From the NCBI GenBank assembly GCA_002327945.1, contig DCVY01000056.1, forward strand, positions 346 through 19,136: DNA of 18,791 bases. Reading direction: 5' to 3'. The position numbers and the translations under genes were made by a program. Of the stretch, positions 1 through 7,954 are shown in pieces; positions within the stretch are counted from its first letter, which is position 1; each line of letters begins with the position of its first letter. The notes beneath the pieces are model-generated. The model saw only the letters and a list, made by a program, of their open reading frames with translations. It ran no database searches and was not told the DNA's origin. This stretch comes from Acidovorax delafieldii. Its GTDB lineage: Bacteria; Pseudomonadota; Gammaproteobacteria; Burkholderiales; Burkholderiaceae_C.

Positions 1-412
1 CATTCCCGTTGTTGGTGGCTGGTACGTTTGAAGCCGGTGAAAGCGTGTCAACGACAACGCTGTTTATCAGCATATAAAACGCGGTCATCGTTTGTGCTGG
101 CTTCCCTGAAGCCTGGTTAATGTCAACACCAAGCAAGAGAGAGTTGCCGGCGCCTATGATGCTGAACAGGGTTGCCCCGCTGTAAATAGGCGAAAAAGCA
201 TCGTAGCCACTGACATTACCACCTGTCGGCAACGCTGTCGAAGCAAAGCCTCCATTGGTGCACGATGGGTTGCTGAAAATGCAAGGACTCTGCACAGTCT
301 GTTGGTAAAGATTACCAGCAACGGAGGCCAACGTGAGCGCGTTGGCAGAAGCGCCACCGCCAAACGCAAGGCCTGCCAAGCCGAGCGCCAGCGCAGAAAG
401 TTTGGTTTTCAT
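1..412 (-). CDS. Secreted protein, probable PEP-CTERM substrate (3' end outside window)
   Basis: An open frame starts at ATG 412-410 and runs off the left edge after 137 codons without a stop. The N-terminus MKTKLSALALGLAGLAF followed by a GGGASANA stretch is a clear Sec signal peptide. The mature part (LTLASVAGNLYQQ..., then Ser/Thr/Asn/Gly-rich with two cysteines in SPCIFSNPSC) resembles exported, low-complexity PEP-CTERM surface proteins, but I recognise no specific domain. A strong Shine-Dalgarno sequence (AAGGAG, about 425-430) lies upstream, and a sigma-54 promoter with activator box lies at 462-556. Because that promoter matches the one of the certain PEP-CTERM gene at 15525, I infer that this protein also ends in a PEP-CTERM sorting signal. 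The C-terminus that would prove it is missing. Transcribed in the same direction as the prs operon, but as a separate unit. Confidence 0.75.
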   Translation of the reverse strand, partial: MKTKLSALALGLAGLAFGGGASANALTLASVAGNLYQQTVQSPCIFSNPSCTNGGFASTALPTGGNVSGYDAFSPIYSGATLFSIIGAGNSLLLGVDINQASGKPAQTMTAFYMLINSVVVDTLSPASNVPATNNGN

Positions 413-461
413 GATCCTTAACTCCTTTTGCCCGCACGAATGGTCGAGCCGGCATCACCTA

Positions 462-478
462 AGCACCATGCGTGCCAG
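462..478 (-). promoter_or_regulatory. Sigma-54 (-24/-12) promoter of the left-edge gene
   Basis: On the minus strand the sequence CTGGCACGCATGGTGCT has GG (476-475) and GC (464-463) separated by exactly 10 bases. This matches the sigma-54 consensus YTGGCACG-N4-TTGCW except for one base in the -12 half (GTGC for TTGC). Transcription would begin near 451, leaving a leader of about 40 nt before the ATG at 412. Confidence 0.8.
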
Positions 479-495
479 AGAATTTTTTCCTTATC

Positions 496-508
496 TGACA
501 ACGACTTG
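496..508 (-). promoter_or_regulatory. Degenerate IHF-like site between activator box and promoter
   Basis: On the minus strand CAAGTCGTTGTCA matches the IHF consensus (YAANNNNTTGATW) with two mismatches. It lies 32 bases upstream of the -24 GG, the same distance as the perfect match at 15406-15418. Weak alone, but supported by the positional match. Confidence 0.4.
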
Positions 509-532
509 CCGCACCGATCCGGTCGCGCCGTC

Positions 533-556
533 AGCGGAGTGTCAATCATCTCGACA
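533..556 (-). promoter_or_regulatory. Putative PrsR activator box (PEP-CTERM box), left copy
   Basis: Read on the minus strand, this 24-mer begins TGTCGA, has ACAC at positions 15-18 and ends CGCT. It agrees with the box at 15358-15381 at 17 of 24 positions without gaps. Its promoter-proximal end is 57 bases from the -24 GG, identical to the other copy. PrsR-family regulators are named for a box upstream of PEP-CTERM genes. That this is that box is inference. Confidence 0.65.
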
Positions 557-747
557 GAGGTGGTGCGCTGGGTCGGGACTGCGGGGAGCCCGACTCACCC
601 ACCGCCCAGGCAAGCGGTGTGGCGGCTCCGGCGCGGCAGGCAGTAGACCGGATGCGTCGCTTCAAAATCTCCGAAGGCATGCGCAAAAGGAATGCTCAAG
701 GGCTTGGGAGTCGTGTCAGCAGATTCTTCGTGCGCGGCGCCACCAAA

Positions 748-781
748 GCCGGCACAACAGTACAGCGCGGACTGCGCCGGC
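748..781 (-). other. Inverted repeat downstream of the protease gene, possible weak terminator
   Basis: On the minus strand GCCGGCGCA pairs with TGTGCCGGC (one mismatch) across a 16-nt loop and is followed by CTTTGG. It begins 10 nt after the protease stop codon. The T-run is short, so intrinsic termination is doubtful. The rest of 557-747 shows no convincing gene or site. Confidence 0.3.
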
Positions 782-791
782 ATTCAGGCAT

Positions 792-1589
792 TCAAGGATG
801 CCGCGCCATCAACTCCAGCACATAGCGGCTCGGAATCGCGTAGGAAATGCCCGAGGGCTGGCTCATGGCCGCCTCGCGGGTGGACTTGATCAGCACCATG
901 TTGATGACGCCGACCACCGCGCCGCTGCGCGGGTCGAACAAGGGGCCGCCGCTGTTGCCAGGATAGGCCGTGGCGTCCAGCTGGAACACCTGGAAAGGGC
1001 CGGCGCGCAGGCTGCGGATGGCGCGTTCGCTGAGCTGCTGGCCGGTCGGGCTGGGCAGGGCCATGGTCGTGATGGAAGAGACGGTGGCGCGGTGGGTGAC
1101 AGAAGAGAAACCCAAGAGCCCACCAATCGGGAAACCCATGAAAGCCAGATCGTCGCCCTCGCGCACCGGCTCTGATGCCTGCACCTTGAGCGCCGCTGCT
1201 GCGGGCCCTTCCATCTGCAGCAGGGCGAGATCGTGCTCAGGGACGGTCTCCAGCACCCGCGCCTGGCGCATGGCCCACAGGCCCGCCCCCGCGCGCAGTT
1301 GCACGACCAGTGCGGGCCCATCGATACCTGGGGCACCTGCGGCACCTGCGGCGCCGATGGCCGATGCCACATGGGCATTGGTCACCACGCGCAAGCCATC
1401 GCCCACCACGAAGCCGGTCCCTACATAGCGAAACCGCGGGGTGTCGGTCGCGCGGTAGGTGCCGACCAGCACCACGGACGGTTTGACCCGCTCCACCGTA
1501 TCGGGCAGTTGCGCCATCGCGCTGCTACCCCATGCGCAATGGAGCAGCAACACAAGCGCCCACTGAACGCCCCTGCGTTTGCGGTTCAT
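792..1589 (-). CDS. Secreted trypsin-like serine protease (S1C/DegP-like fold, no PDZ)
   Basis: This 265-residue protein has a signal peptide (MNRKRRGVQW, hydrophobic ALVLLLHCAW, then SSAMAQ as a signal-peptidase site). A two-barrel chymotrypsin-type domain follows with a complete catalytic triad: His73 in VTNAHV, Asp120 in EHDLALLQ, Ser213 in GNSGGP. It has no PDZ domain, unlike DegP/HtrA (usually over 350 residues). I use ATG 1589 because the signal peptide starts there; an in-frame TTG at 1625 would add 12 residues. It is the last gene of the minus-strand operon, 87 nt after prsT. I recall such proteases beside prsT in related loci, so it may process secreted PEP-CTERM proteins or exopolysaccharide machinery, but no substrate can be read from sequence. 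A Gly/Ala-rich loop (residues 78-92) is encoded partly by 9-bp tandem repeats near 1332-1358. Confidence 0.88.
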   Translation of the reverse strand: MNRKRRGVQWALVLLLHCAWGSSAMAQLPDTVERVKPSVVLVGTYRATDTPRFRYVGTGFVVGDGLRVVTNAHVASAIGAAGAAGAPGIDGPALVVQLRAGAGLWAMRQARVLETVPEHDLALLQMEGPAAAALKVQASEPVREGDDLAFMGFPIGGLLGFSSVTHRATVSSITTMALPSPTGQQLSERAIRSLRAGPFQVFQLDATAYPGNSGGPLFDPRSGAVVGVINMVLIKSTREAAMSQPSGISYAIPSRYVLELMARHP

Positions 1590-1676
1590 GGCGTTGTTAC
1601 GGATTTCCAGGTGGCGGCGGCTCAAGCGGGCCGCCGCGGCTTGGCGTCAGAAGCGCCTGACAGGGGTGTCGGGGTT

Positions 1677-4454
1677 TCACAGGGCTTTTCGAAGCTGTTC
1701 GACCTCGGCTTGCGCAGGAAAGCGGGATCCCGCCGCCACGAGCTCGTCCAGCAGAGCCCGCGCCGCATCCTTGTGCCCTGCCTTGATATGAATTTTGGCG
1801 AGGTTCAACTTGAACTCCAGGGTTTGCGGTTGCAGTTGCACCACCTTTTTTTGCAACTCCACAGCGCGCTCATGCTGGTTGGCGCCAGACAGCAGCATGG
1901 CCCAGGTGTCCATGAGCGCGGGCTGGTTGGGCGCCAGCGCATTGGCCCGCTCCGCATCGGCCAGGGCACCGTCGTGGCCCAGCTGGCCCTTGATCCAGGC
2001 CACATTGTTCAGGGCGACCGCATTGTTGGGCTGCAGCGCCATCACGCGCTCGAACTGGCGCAGGCCTTGCGGCAGCTCTTGCAGCGCAAGGGCCCGGTTT
2101 CCCAGATAAAAGACAAAGGCTGCGTCCTTGGGCTGGGTGCGCAGCCATTCAGCGGCCCATCGATCGGCATCGGGCTTTTTTCCGGCCGACAGCAGCACAG
2201 CGTGCAACCGCACTGCCAGCTCGGGGCTGGCCACCTGCTTGAGCCCCGCGCGGAAAGCGTCTGCGGCCTTGTCCCAGGCTTTGCCTGCTGCGTGAATATC
2301 GCCTTCGAGCAGATAGCCCACCGCTTCTTTGGGCCGCTGCTTTTGCACGGTGCGGCTGATGGTCAGGGCATCGCCGGGCTTCTGTGCCGCCATGGCCAAA
2401 CGGGCCTGGCCTTGCTGGGCCTCCAGCGATTTGGGCTCTATCTCCAGCGCCTTGCGCAGGTTCTGACCCGCAGCAGCACGGTCGCCAGCGACGATGTTGG
2501 CGCTGGCCATGCGCAGGTAGGGCAAGGCAGACTGCGGCTGCAGCGCCGCCATGCGGTTGAAGCTGGCCTGCGCCTGGTTGTGTTCGCCATTGGCCGACTG
2601 CGCGCGCCCCAGGACATCGAGCAGTTGCACGTTGTCAGGCAGTGCGGCCACTGCCTGCTGGGCCACCGACAACGCGTCCTTGGGCTCGCTGTGGCGCAAA
2701 TGAAGCTCCGCCAGAAGCTGGCGCGGGATGGGGTTGCTGGGCGCTGCATCCACCCCCTTGCGCAAGAGGTTCACCAGCTCGGTCTTGTCCGCCCCATGGG
2801 CCGCCCGCAACTCCACCAGGGCCAGGTGCGCCTGAACGTTGCCCGGCTGGCGCTGGATGGCCGCCTCCAGGCGCGCACGCGCGTCGTCTGGCCGCTTGTC
2901 GGCATTGTCCAGCACCGCCAGCACGCCCACAGCGGGAAAGTAGTTGGGGTCGATCTCCAGCACCCGCTCCATGGCCTTGCGTGCCCCGGCGGTATCGCGC
3001 TTGAGCAACAAGGCGCGGCCGCGCAAGAAGATGGGCAAAACGTCTGCGGGGCGCTTTTTCTCCAGTGCATCAATGGCTTTCAAGGCCTGGTCGACCTTGC
3101 GCTCCTGCAGCAGCGCATTGACCAGGGCCATGTCTGCGACCACGCCCTCGTCGCTGGCAGCAATGCTCTGCAGCTCGCTCAACGCCGCATCGCCCTGCCC
3201 CGCTGCCAGGCGGCTGACTGCCAGCGATGTGCGCTTGGCCGGGTCTTTCGGATCCAGGCTGGAAGCCCGGGCGAAGTAGCGCTGGGCGCGATCGACATCG
3301 CCCTGCAGCATGTGAACCTGCCCCGCCAGCGCGACCATGCCAGGGTCGCGGTCGTTGCGTTCGACATCGGCCGGCAGGGTTGCCATGGCCTTGTCGAGCC
3401 GACCCAGGCGCACGTAGGTCGTCACCAGGCCGCGCCGCGCCATGGCCAAGCCTGCATTCAATTGCAAGGCCTTGGACAGCAAGGCCTCGGCCTGGACGTT
3501 GGCGCCCAGTTGCAGCTCGGTCATGCCGGCCAGTTCGAGTGCGCGGGTGTTTTCGGGCGTGAGCCGCACCAGCTTTTGCAAGTGCTCTTGCGCTGTTTTG
3601 AAATCATTTTTGGCGTAAGCCAGCATCGCCTGCAAATACAAGGTCTGCGGCATGCCGGGCGCCGCTTTTTCCAAGGCCTGCAAATCTTGCGCGGCGGCGT
3701 CGGTCTTGCCTTGCAGCAGCAGCAACTGAATGACGGCAGCCTGCCCTTCCTTGTAAGCGGGATTGACCTGGAGCGCCTCGCGGTAAGCCGCCATCGCGGC
3801 ATCCATGTCGCGCTTGCCATGCAGCAGCAAATCACCGCGCATTTTGAGCGCCTCATCGGCAGCAGAAGACTGCCGGGGAACCTTGTCCAGGTCCGCGAAA
3901 GCGCCCGCCAGATCGCCGCGCTGCGCACTGGTGCGGGCCAGCTCGATGAGCGCGGGTGCGTGGTCGGCCTTGGCCTTGAGCGCTTCTTCAAGGCTGGCGC
4001 GGGACTTGTCCTCCTGGCCCTGGCGCTGCCAGGCAATGGCCACGGTGGTCTTGAGACTGGCCTGCGCCTGGGCACCGGTCAGTTGCTGGCCGGCATAGTC
4101 GGTGGTGATCTTGCGGTATTGCCGGCCCAGCAACAGGGCTTCGGCCAGCTGCGGGACCACCTCGTCCGGGGGCGCGCCCAGATCCTGCGCTTTTCTGAAC
4201 TCGGTTTCAGCGCCCGACACATCGCCGGTGGCCTGCAAGGCCTGGCCCAACAAAAGGCGCGCCTTGGCAGAATCCGGGCGGTCTTTCAAGACATTTTTGA
4301 GCTGGATGATGGCCGCTGGCGCGTCCTTGCGGGCCAGGTAGTCCTGCGCCGACGCCATGAGCGTATCCGGGTTGTCGCTGCTGCATGCCGACACCAGCAA
4401 GGCCACGGCAAGCGTGGCTGCGGGAACGATGGAGCGGGAAATGGGAGCCTTCAT
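1677..4454 (-). CDS. prsT: PEP-CTERM system TPR-repeat lipoprotein PrsT
   Basis: This 925-residue protein starts with a lipoprotein signal peptide. The lipobox LVSAC places the lipidated cysteine at Cys24, followed by SSDNPDT. The rest is an almost unbroken series of tetratricopeptide repeats, recognisable by recurring patterns such as ALxLxPxxxxA, LGxxxxxxGdxxxA and AxxxFxxAxxLxP. Length and architecture match the PrsT family of exosortase A loci. It should sit on a membrane facing the periplasm and act as a scaffold for polysaccharide export or surface-protein sorting; no catalytic function is expected. Start ATG 4454 is preceded by a good Shine-Dalgarno sequence (GGAGGAAG). The gene lies 22 nt after prsR, with which it is presumably co-transcribed. 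Confidence 0.95.
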   Translation of the reverse strand: MKAPISRSIVPAATLAVALLVSACSSDNPDTLMASAQDYLARKDAPAAIIQLKNVLKDRPDSAKARLLLGQALQATGDVSGAETEFRKAQDLGAPPDEVVPQLAEALLLGRQYRKITTDYAGQQLTGAQAQASLKTTVAIAWQRQGQEDKSRASLEEALKAKADHAPALIELARTSAQRGDLAGAFADLDKVPRQSSAADEALKMRGDLLLHGKRDMDAAMAAYREALQVNPAYKEGQAAVIQLLLLQGKTDAAAQDLQALEKAAPGMPQTLYLQAMLAYAKNDFKTAQEHLQKLVRLTPENTRALELAGMTELQLGANVQAEALLSKALQLNAGLAMARRGLVTTYVRLGRLDKAMATLPADVERNDRDPGMVALAGQVHMLQGDVDRAQRYFARASSLDPKDPAKRTSLAVSRLAAGQGDAALSELQSIAASDEGVVADMALVNALLQERKVDQALKAIDALEKKRPADVLPIFLRGRALLLKRDTAGARKAMERVLEIDPNYFPAVGVLAVLDNADKRPDDARARLEAAIQRQPGNVQAHLALVELRAAHGADKTELVNLLRKGVDAAPSNPIPRQLLAELHLRHSEPKDALSVAQQAVAALPDNVQLLDVLGRAQSANGEHNQAQASFNRMAALQPQSALPYLRMASANIVAGDRAAAGQNLRKALEIEPKSLEAQQGQARLAMAAQKPGDALTISRTVQKQRPKEAVGYLLEGDIHAAGKAWDKAADAFRAGLKQVASPELAVRLHAVLLSAGKKPDADRWAAEWLRTQPKDAAFVFYLGNRALALQELPQGLRQFERVMALQPNNAVALNNVAWIKGQLGHDGALADAERANALAPNQPALMDTWAMLLSGANQHERAVELQKKVVQLQPQTLEFKLNLAKIHIKAGHKDAARALLDELVAAGSRFPAQAEVEQLRKAL

Positions 4455-4476
4455 GGTCTTCCTCCAGACAAATGGT

Positions 4477-5841
4477 TCAGGGCTTGAGGCCCAGGCGATG
4501 CATCAGGTCGTACAAAGTGGGGCGGCTGACACCGAGCAGGTCAGCCGCCTTGGCAATCGTGCCGTCGGCCCGGGCGAGCGCTGCAAGCACCGCCCGCTGC
4601 TCGGCGGCTTCGCGCGTTACGCGCAGGTCCAGTGATCGGTCGCCCTCGGCACCTGGATCAGCGCCCGTGAGCCCGATATCGTCAGCAGTGATCTGGTTGC
4701 CATCGGCCATGATGGTGGCGCGCTTGATGCAGTTCTCAAGCTCGCGGATGTTGCCCGGCCAGGGGTGCGCCTCGATGGCGCGCAGCGCATCATCGGCCAG
4801 CGTCAGGTTGCGGCGGTGCTCCTGGCCGAATCGGCGCACGAAGGCGTGGGCCAGCAGTGCCGCGTCTCCCACCCGCGCACGCAAGGGCGGTATCTCCACC
4901 ACGATTTCAGCCAGGCGGTAGTAGAGATCTTCGCGAAACCGCCCTTCCTTGACGCATTGCGCAAGGTTCTGATGGGTGGCGCACACAATGCGCACATCGA
5001 CGGCAATTTCCTGGCGACCGCCCACGCGCTCGACCACACGCTCTTGCAGGAATCGCAGCAGCTTGGCCTGCAAGGCCATGGGCATGTCCCCGATTTCATC
5101 GAGCATGAGCGTGCCTGCGTGCGCTGTCTCGATCTTGCCCGGCGTGGTCTTGGCGGCGCCTGTGAAGGCCCCTTTTTCGTAGCCAAAGAGCTCACTCTCC
5201 AGCAAGTTTTCAGGAATGGCGGCGCAGTTGATGGCCACAAATTTGCCGTCCTTGCGATTGGACAGCTGGTGCAGGCCGCGCGCCAGCACCTCCTTGCCCG
5301 TGCCGCTTTCGCCCAGCAGCATGACGGAGGCATTGGTGTTGGCGACTTTTTCAATGGTGCGGCAGATGCGCAGCATCTGTGGGTCGCGCGTCAGCAAGCC
5401 CGCAAGCGTATCGGGCGTCTGCATCGCGCGCAGCCGCTTGTTCTCGGCCTGCAAATGGTGCAGCCTGAAGGCACGCTCCACGGTCAGGTTGAGCACCTCG
5501 GGCTCAAACGGCTTGGCCAGGAAATCGTAGGCACCCATGGCCACGGCCTTGAGCGCGTTGGACTGGTCGTTCTGCCCGGTCAGCACGATGACCTTGGTGT
5601 CAGGCTCCGCACCCAGAATCTGCTCAAGCAGCTTGAAGCCCTCGGAAACCGAGTCGGCATCCGGGGGCAGGCCCAGGTCCATGGTCACGACGGCGGGTGC
5701 GTACCTGCGCAGCTGCGTCATGGCACTTTCGCGATCATCCGCGGTGACGGACTCAAAACGATCCAGCGACCACTTGATCTGTTTTTGCAGCGCCAGGTCA
5801 TCCTCGACCACCAGCAGGGGCTGCAACTTGTCCGGGCTCAT
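4477..5841 (-). CDS. prsR: Sigma-54-dependent response regulator PrsR (PEP-CTERM-box regulator)
   Basis: NtrC-type regulator of 454 residues. The receiver domain covers about 1-125, with acidic pair Glu13/Asp14/Asp15, phospho-acceptor Asp55 in TMDLGLPP, Thr88 and Lys110 in AKPF. The AAA+ domain spans about 145-385, with Walker A GESGTGKE (177-184), the sigma-54 contact loop GAFTGA (224-229) and Walker B GTLMLDEIGD (243-252). A Fis-type helix-turn-helix lies at about 428-450 (IAKAADLLGVSRPTLYDLM). All residues needed for phosphorylation, ATP hydrolysis and sigma-54 contact are present. Its ATG overlaps the prsK stop (ATGA), and an AGGAGAAGG ribosome site lies just upstream inside prsK. Expected role: activate sigma-54 promoters of PEP-CTERM and exopolysaccharide genes. 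The paired sites at 462-556 and 15358-15452 are likely direct targets. Confidence 0.96.
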   Translation of the reverse strand: MSPDKLQPLLVVEDDLALQKQIKWSLDRFESVTADDRESAMTQLRRYAPAVVTMDLGLPPDADSVSEGFKLLEQILGAEPDTKVIVLTGQNDQSNALKAVAMGAYDFLAKPFEPEVLNLTVERAFRLHHLQAENKRLRAMQTPDTLAGLLTRDPQMLRICRTIEKVANTNASVMLLGESGTGKEVLARGLHQLSNRKDGKFVAINCAAIPENLLESELFGYEKGAFTGAAKTTPGKIETAHAGTLMLDEIGDMPMALQAKLLRFLQERVVERVGGRQEIAVDVRIVCATHQNLAQCVKEGRFREDLYYRLAEIVVEIPPLRARVGDAALLAHAFVRRFGQEHRRNLTLADDALRAIEAHPWPGNIRELENCIKRATIMADGNQITADDIGLTGADPGAEGDRSLDLRVTREAAEQRAVLAALARADGTIAKAADLLGVSRPTLYDLMHRLGLKP

Positions 5842-7931
5842 GCCTTCTCCTGTAAATGCAAACCGAAATCACGACCGATTTCAAACAAGGGAAGCAGGAG
5901 ACGTACCACGGTTCCCTTGCCAACCTGGCTGTCCACGGAAACCTTGCCGCCGAGTTCCTGCACATACTGAAAACTCTCGTAAGTGCCAATTCCCATGCCA
6001 GACTCCTTGGTGGTCTGAAACGGCTTGAACAAGCGCGTCTGGACAAACTCTTCGGTCATGCCCTGGCCTTCGTCACCCACTTCGATGCGGGCATGGCTAC
6101 CAAAACGATCCACTTTCATCCAGACCCGGCCATCGGTGTCGGTTGCGTCGAAAGCGTTGTGTACCAAGTGCCCGATGATGCGCTCCAAGCGGTCGGCCTG
6201 TCCACGGGTAAAAACCTGTGGCGAGACCTCCAGCTGCACGGTGCGCCCGCGGCCCATGGCATGGGCTGCCAGCCGTTCGGCAATCTTGCACAGATCCACG
6301 CCCACGGTCGTATCGCCGGACGCAGCGCCTCCGCGCAATTGCAGCATCAACTGGCGCATGCGGTCGAGCGAATTTTCGACTGTCATCAGCATGTCGGCCT
6401 GAAACTCCGGGTTGTCCCGCAATCGCTTTGCGTTTTTGACCATGAGCGACAGCTGGGCGACGATATTTTTCAGATCGTGCACGACGAAGGCCGACATGCG
6501 ATTGAAGGCTTCGAACTTGCGCGACTCCAGCAAGGCTTCGGTGGCCTGAATCTGCGCCAGAAAGCTCGCAGCCTGGCGCCCGGCCGTCTTGAGCAGATCG
6601 GTGACCTCCCAATTGACCTCCACCACCGTGCGCGGACTGGCCAGCAGCACAAACCCCAGCAAATCCTTGCCTTGCCACAGCGGCACCAGCAGCCAGGCCT
6701 GCGGATACTCTGCCAGCCAATCGGGCAAGCGCAAACCGCGGTAGCGGCCGGGCGAAGCGCGGAACTCCTCCAGATTGACCACCCAGCCGGTGGATCGCAT
6801 GAACGCGGGCAGCTCGGCATCCTTGTCAACTGTCTGTGCCATCGCGGCCAAGTTCCACCGGGCCACCTGCCGGTACTGGTCGTCGTCCGGGCGCAGCAGC
6901 CACAAGGCACCTGCGGAGCTCTCCAGCATGTCGGCAAGGCCCCGCACCACGTTCTGCCCGGCTTCCTGGGGGTGTGCCTGGCTTGACAGCGTGGCGGTGA
7001 ACTTCAACCATTCTTCGCGGTAATCAAAGCGGTAGCGAAAGAAATGCTTGCCCAGAAACACCCGCAACCTGGCACGCAACGCGCCTGAAAGCGCCAGCGC
7101 CAGCGCCAGCACCAACCCCACGAAAACCAGCCCCAATTGCAGGGCGCCGCCCCAATCGCCGCCAAAATAGCGCACGTAATAGCCCACACCCGCGATGAAG
7201 AGCAGATAAAGCCCCACCAGCAACAGCGTCGCAGAGTGAAACACGACCTTGCGCGAAACGCGTATCTTGGCAATCCAGTTGCGATGCCGCGTGGTGGCCA
7301 GCAGCAGCAGTGGCACCATCAGCGCATGCACAAAGGGCCTCGCAGTCAGGGCGTCAGGGTCCAGCCCCCCAAACAGCACGCCCTGGGAAAACAGGTACAG
7401 ATCGAACACGAAGGTGCCCGCCAGCCCAAGGCACACCGGCTTGGCGCTCCACAGCGAATCCTCGGGAAGATTGCGGAACAACTGCTCCACCAGCACCAAC
7501 CCGCCGAGTGCCAACAACACCATGGTGAAAATGTGGCCCTTCGCCCCCGCCAGCATGTGAATGATCACAACCAGCGCGGGTACGCCCAGTAACCCCGCAG
7601 CTGCCAACCCGGGCAACCAGCGATACCACGGGCCTTGCACCACACCGGCGTTGGGCTTGAAGAACAGGGCGACAAACGCACCCCAGCTGAGGTAGCGCAG
7701 CATGTCGGCCGATTGCGCACCCAGCCACCACGCGCCGTTCACTGTCAGCGCCAGCAGGCTGAAACCACTCCAGACCACGGTCAGCAGCGCCGCGGCAAGC
7801 GTTGCCACGCCAATGCGATTGACTGGCGCACGCAGATATTCCTGGCGGAACAGGCGCAGCGACAACAAAGCGTAGGCGCCCGCAGCCATGGCCCAGCCCC
7901 AGTAAACCAGCAGGTTGTCACTGTTGTTCAT
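5838..7931 (-). CDS. prsK: PEP-CTERM system membrane sensor histidine kinase PrsK
   Basis: This 697-residue protein has an N-terminal half with about eight hydrophobic segments (residues 10-290) and short loops, so the signal is probably sensed within or near the membrane. A GAF-like domain follows (about 310-455). The kinase core has the H-box FVVHDLKN with phospho-acceptor His485, N-box HNAFDAT (Asn592), G1 box EVGDEGQGM (617-625) and G2 box GMGIGTYESF (645-654). HDLKN and GIGTYESFQY are characteristic of PrsK-type kinases. It overlaps prsR by 4 nt, the normal pairing for a two-component system. Start ATG 7931 lies 23 nt after the transferase stop. A stretch near residues 275-282 (LALALALS) is encoded by repeated GCCAGC units. 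The sensed signal is unknown. Confidence 0.95.
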   Translation of the reverse strand: MNNSDNLLVYWGWAMAAGAYALLSLRLFRQEYLRAPVNRIGVATLAAALLTVVWSGFSLLALTVNGAWWLGAQSADMLRYLSWGAFVALFFKPNAGVVQGPWYRWLPGLAAAGLLGVPALVVIIHMLAGAKGHIFTMVLLALGGLVLVEQLFRNLPEDSLWSAKPVCLGLAGTFVFDLYLFSQGVLFGGLDPDALTARPFVHALMVPLLLLATTRHRNWIAKIRVSRKVVFHSATLLLVGLYLLFIAGVGYYVRYFGGDWGGALQLGLVFVGLVLALALALSGALRARLRVFLGKHFFRYRFDYREEWLKFTATLSSQAHPQEAGQNVVRGLADMLESSAGALWLLRPDDDQYRQVARWNLAAMAQTVDKDAELPAFMRSTGWVVNLEEFRASPGRYRGLRLPDWLAEYPQAWLLVPLWQGKDLLGFVLLASPRTVVEVNWEVTDLLKTAGRQAASFLAQIQATEALLESRKFEAFNRMSAFVVHDLKNIVAQLSLMVKNAKRLRDNPEFQADMLMTVENSLDRMRQLMLQLRGGAASGDTTVGVDLCKIAERLAAHAMGRGRTVQLEVSPQVFTRGQADRLERIIGHLVHNAFDATDTDGRVWMKVDRFGSHARIEVGDEGQGMTEEFVQTRLFKPFQTTKESGMGIGTYESFQYVQELGGKVSVDSQVGKGTVVRLLLPLFEIGRDFGLHLQEKA

Positions 7932-7954
7932 GGTGATGGGCGGGTGGACCCGTT

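Noticed and set aside
595..783. A 62-codon minus-strand frame just after the protease
   Set aside because: No ribosome site, no recognisable motif and an odd composition; it overlaps the possible terminator hairpin.
1332..1358. Short 9-bp tandem repeat (GGCACCTGC, two copies plus a degenerate third)
   Set aside because: It lies in frame inside the protease and encodes part of a Gly/Ala/Pro loop; ordinary coding low complexity, not a repeat element.
1233..4487. A 1084-codon open frame on the plus strand
   Set aside because: It lies antisense to the protease and prsT, both with strong motifs and signal peptides. Its translation is His/Gln/Arg-rich without domains, as expected for the complement of a GC-rich gene.
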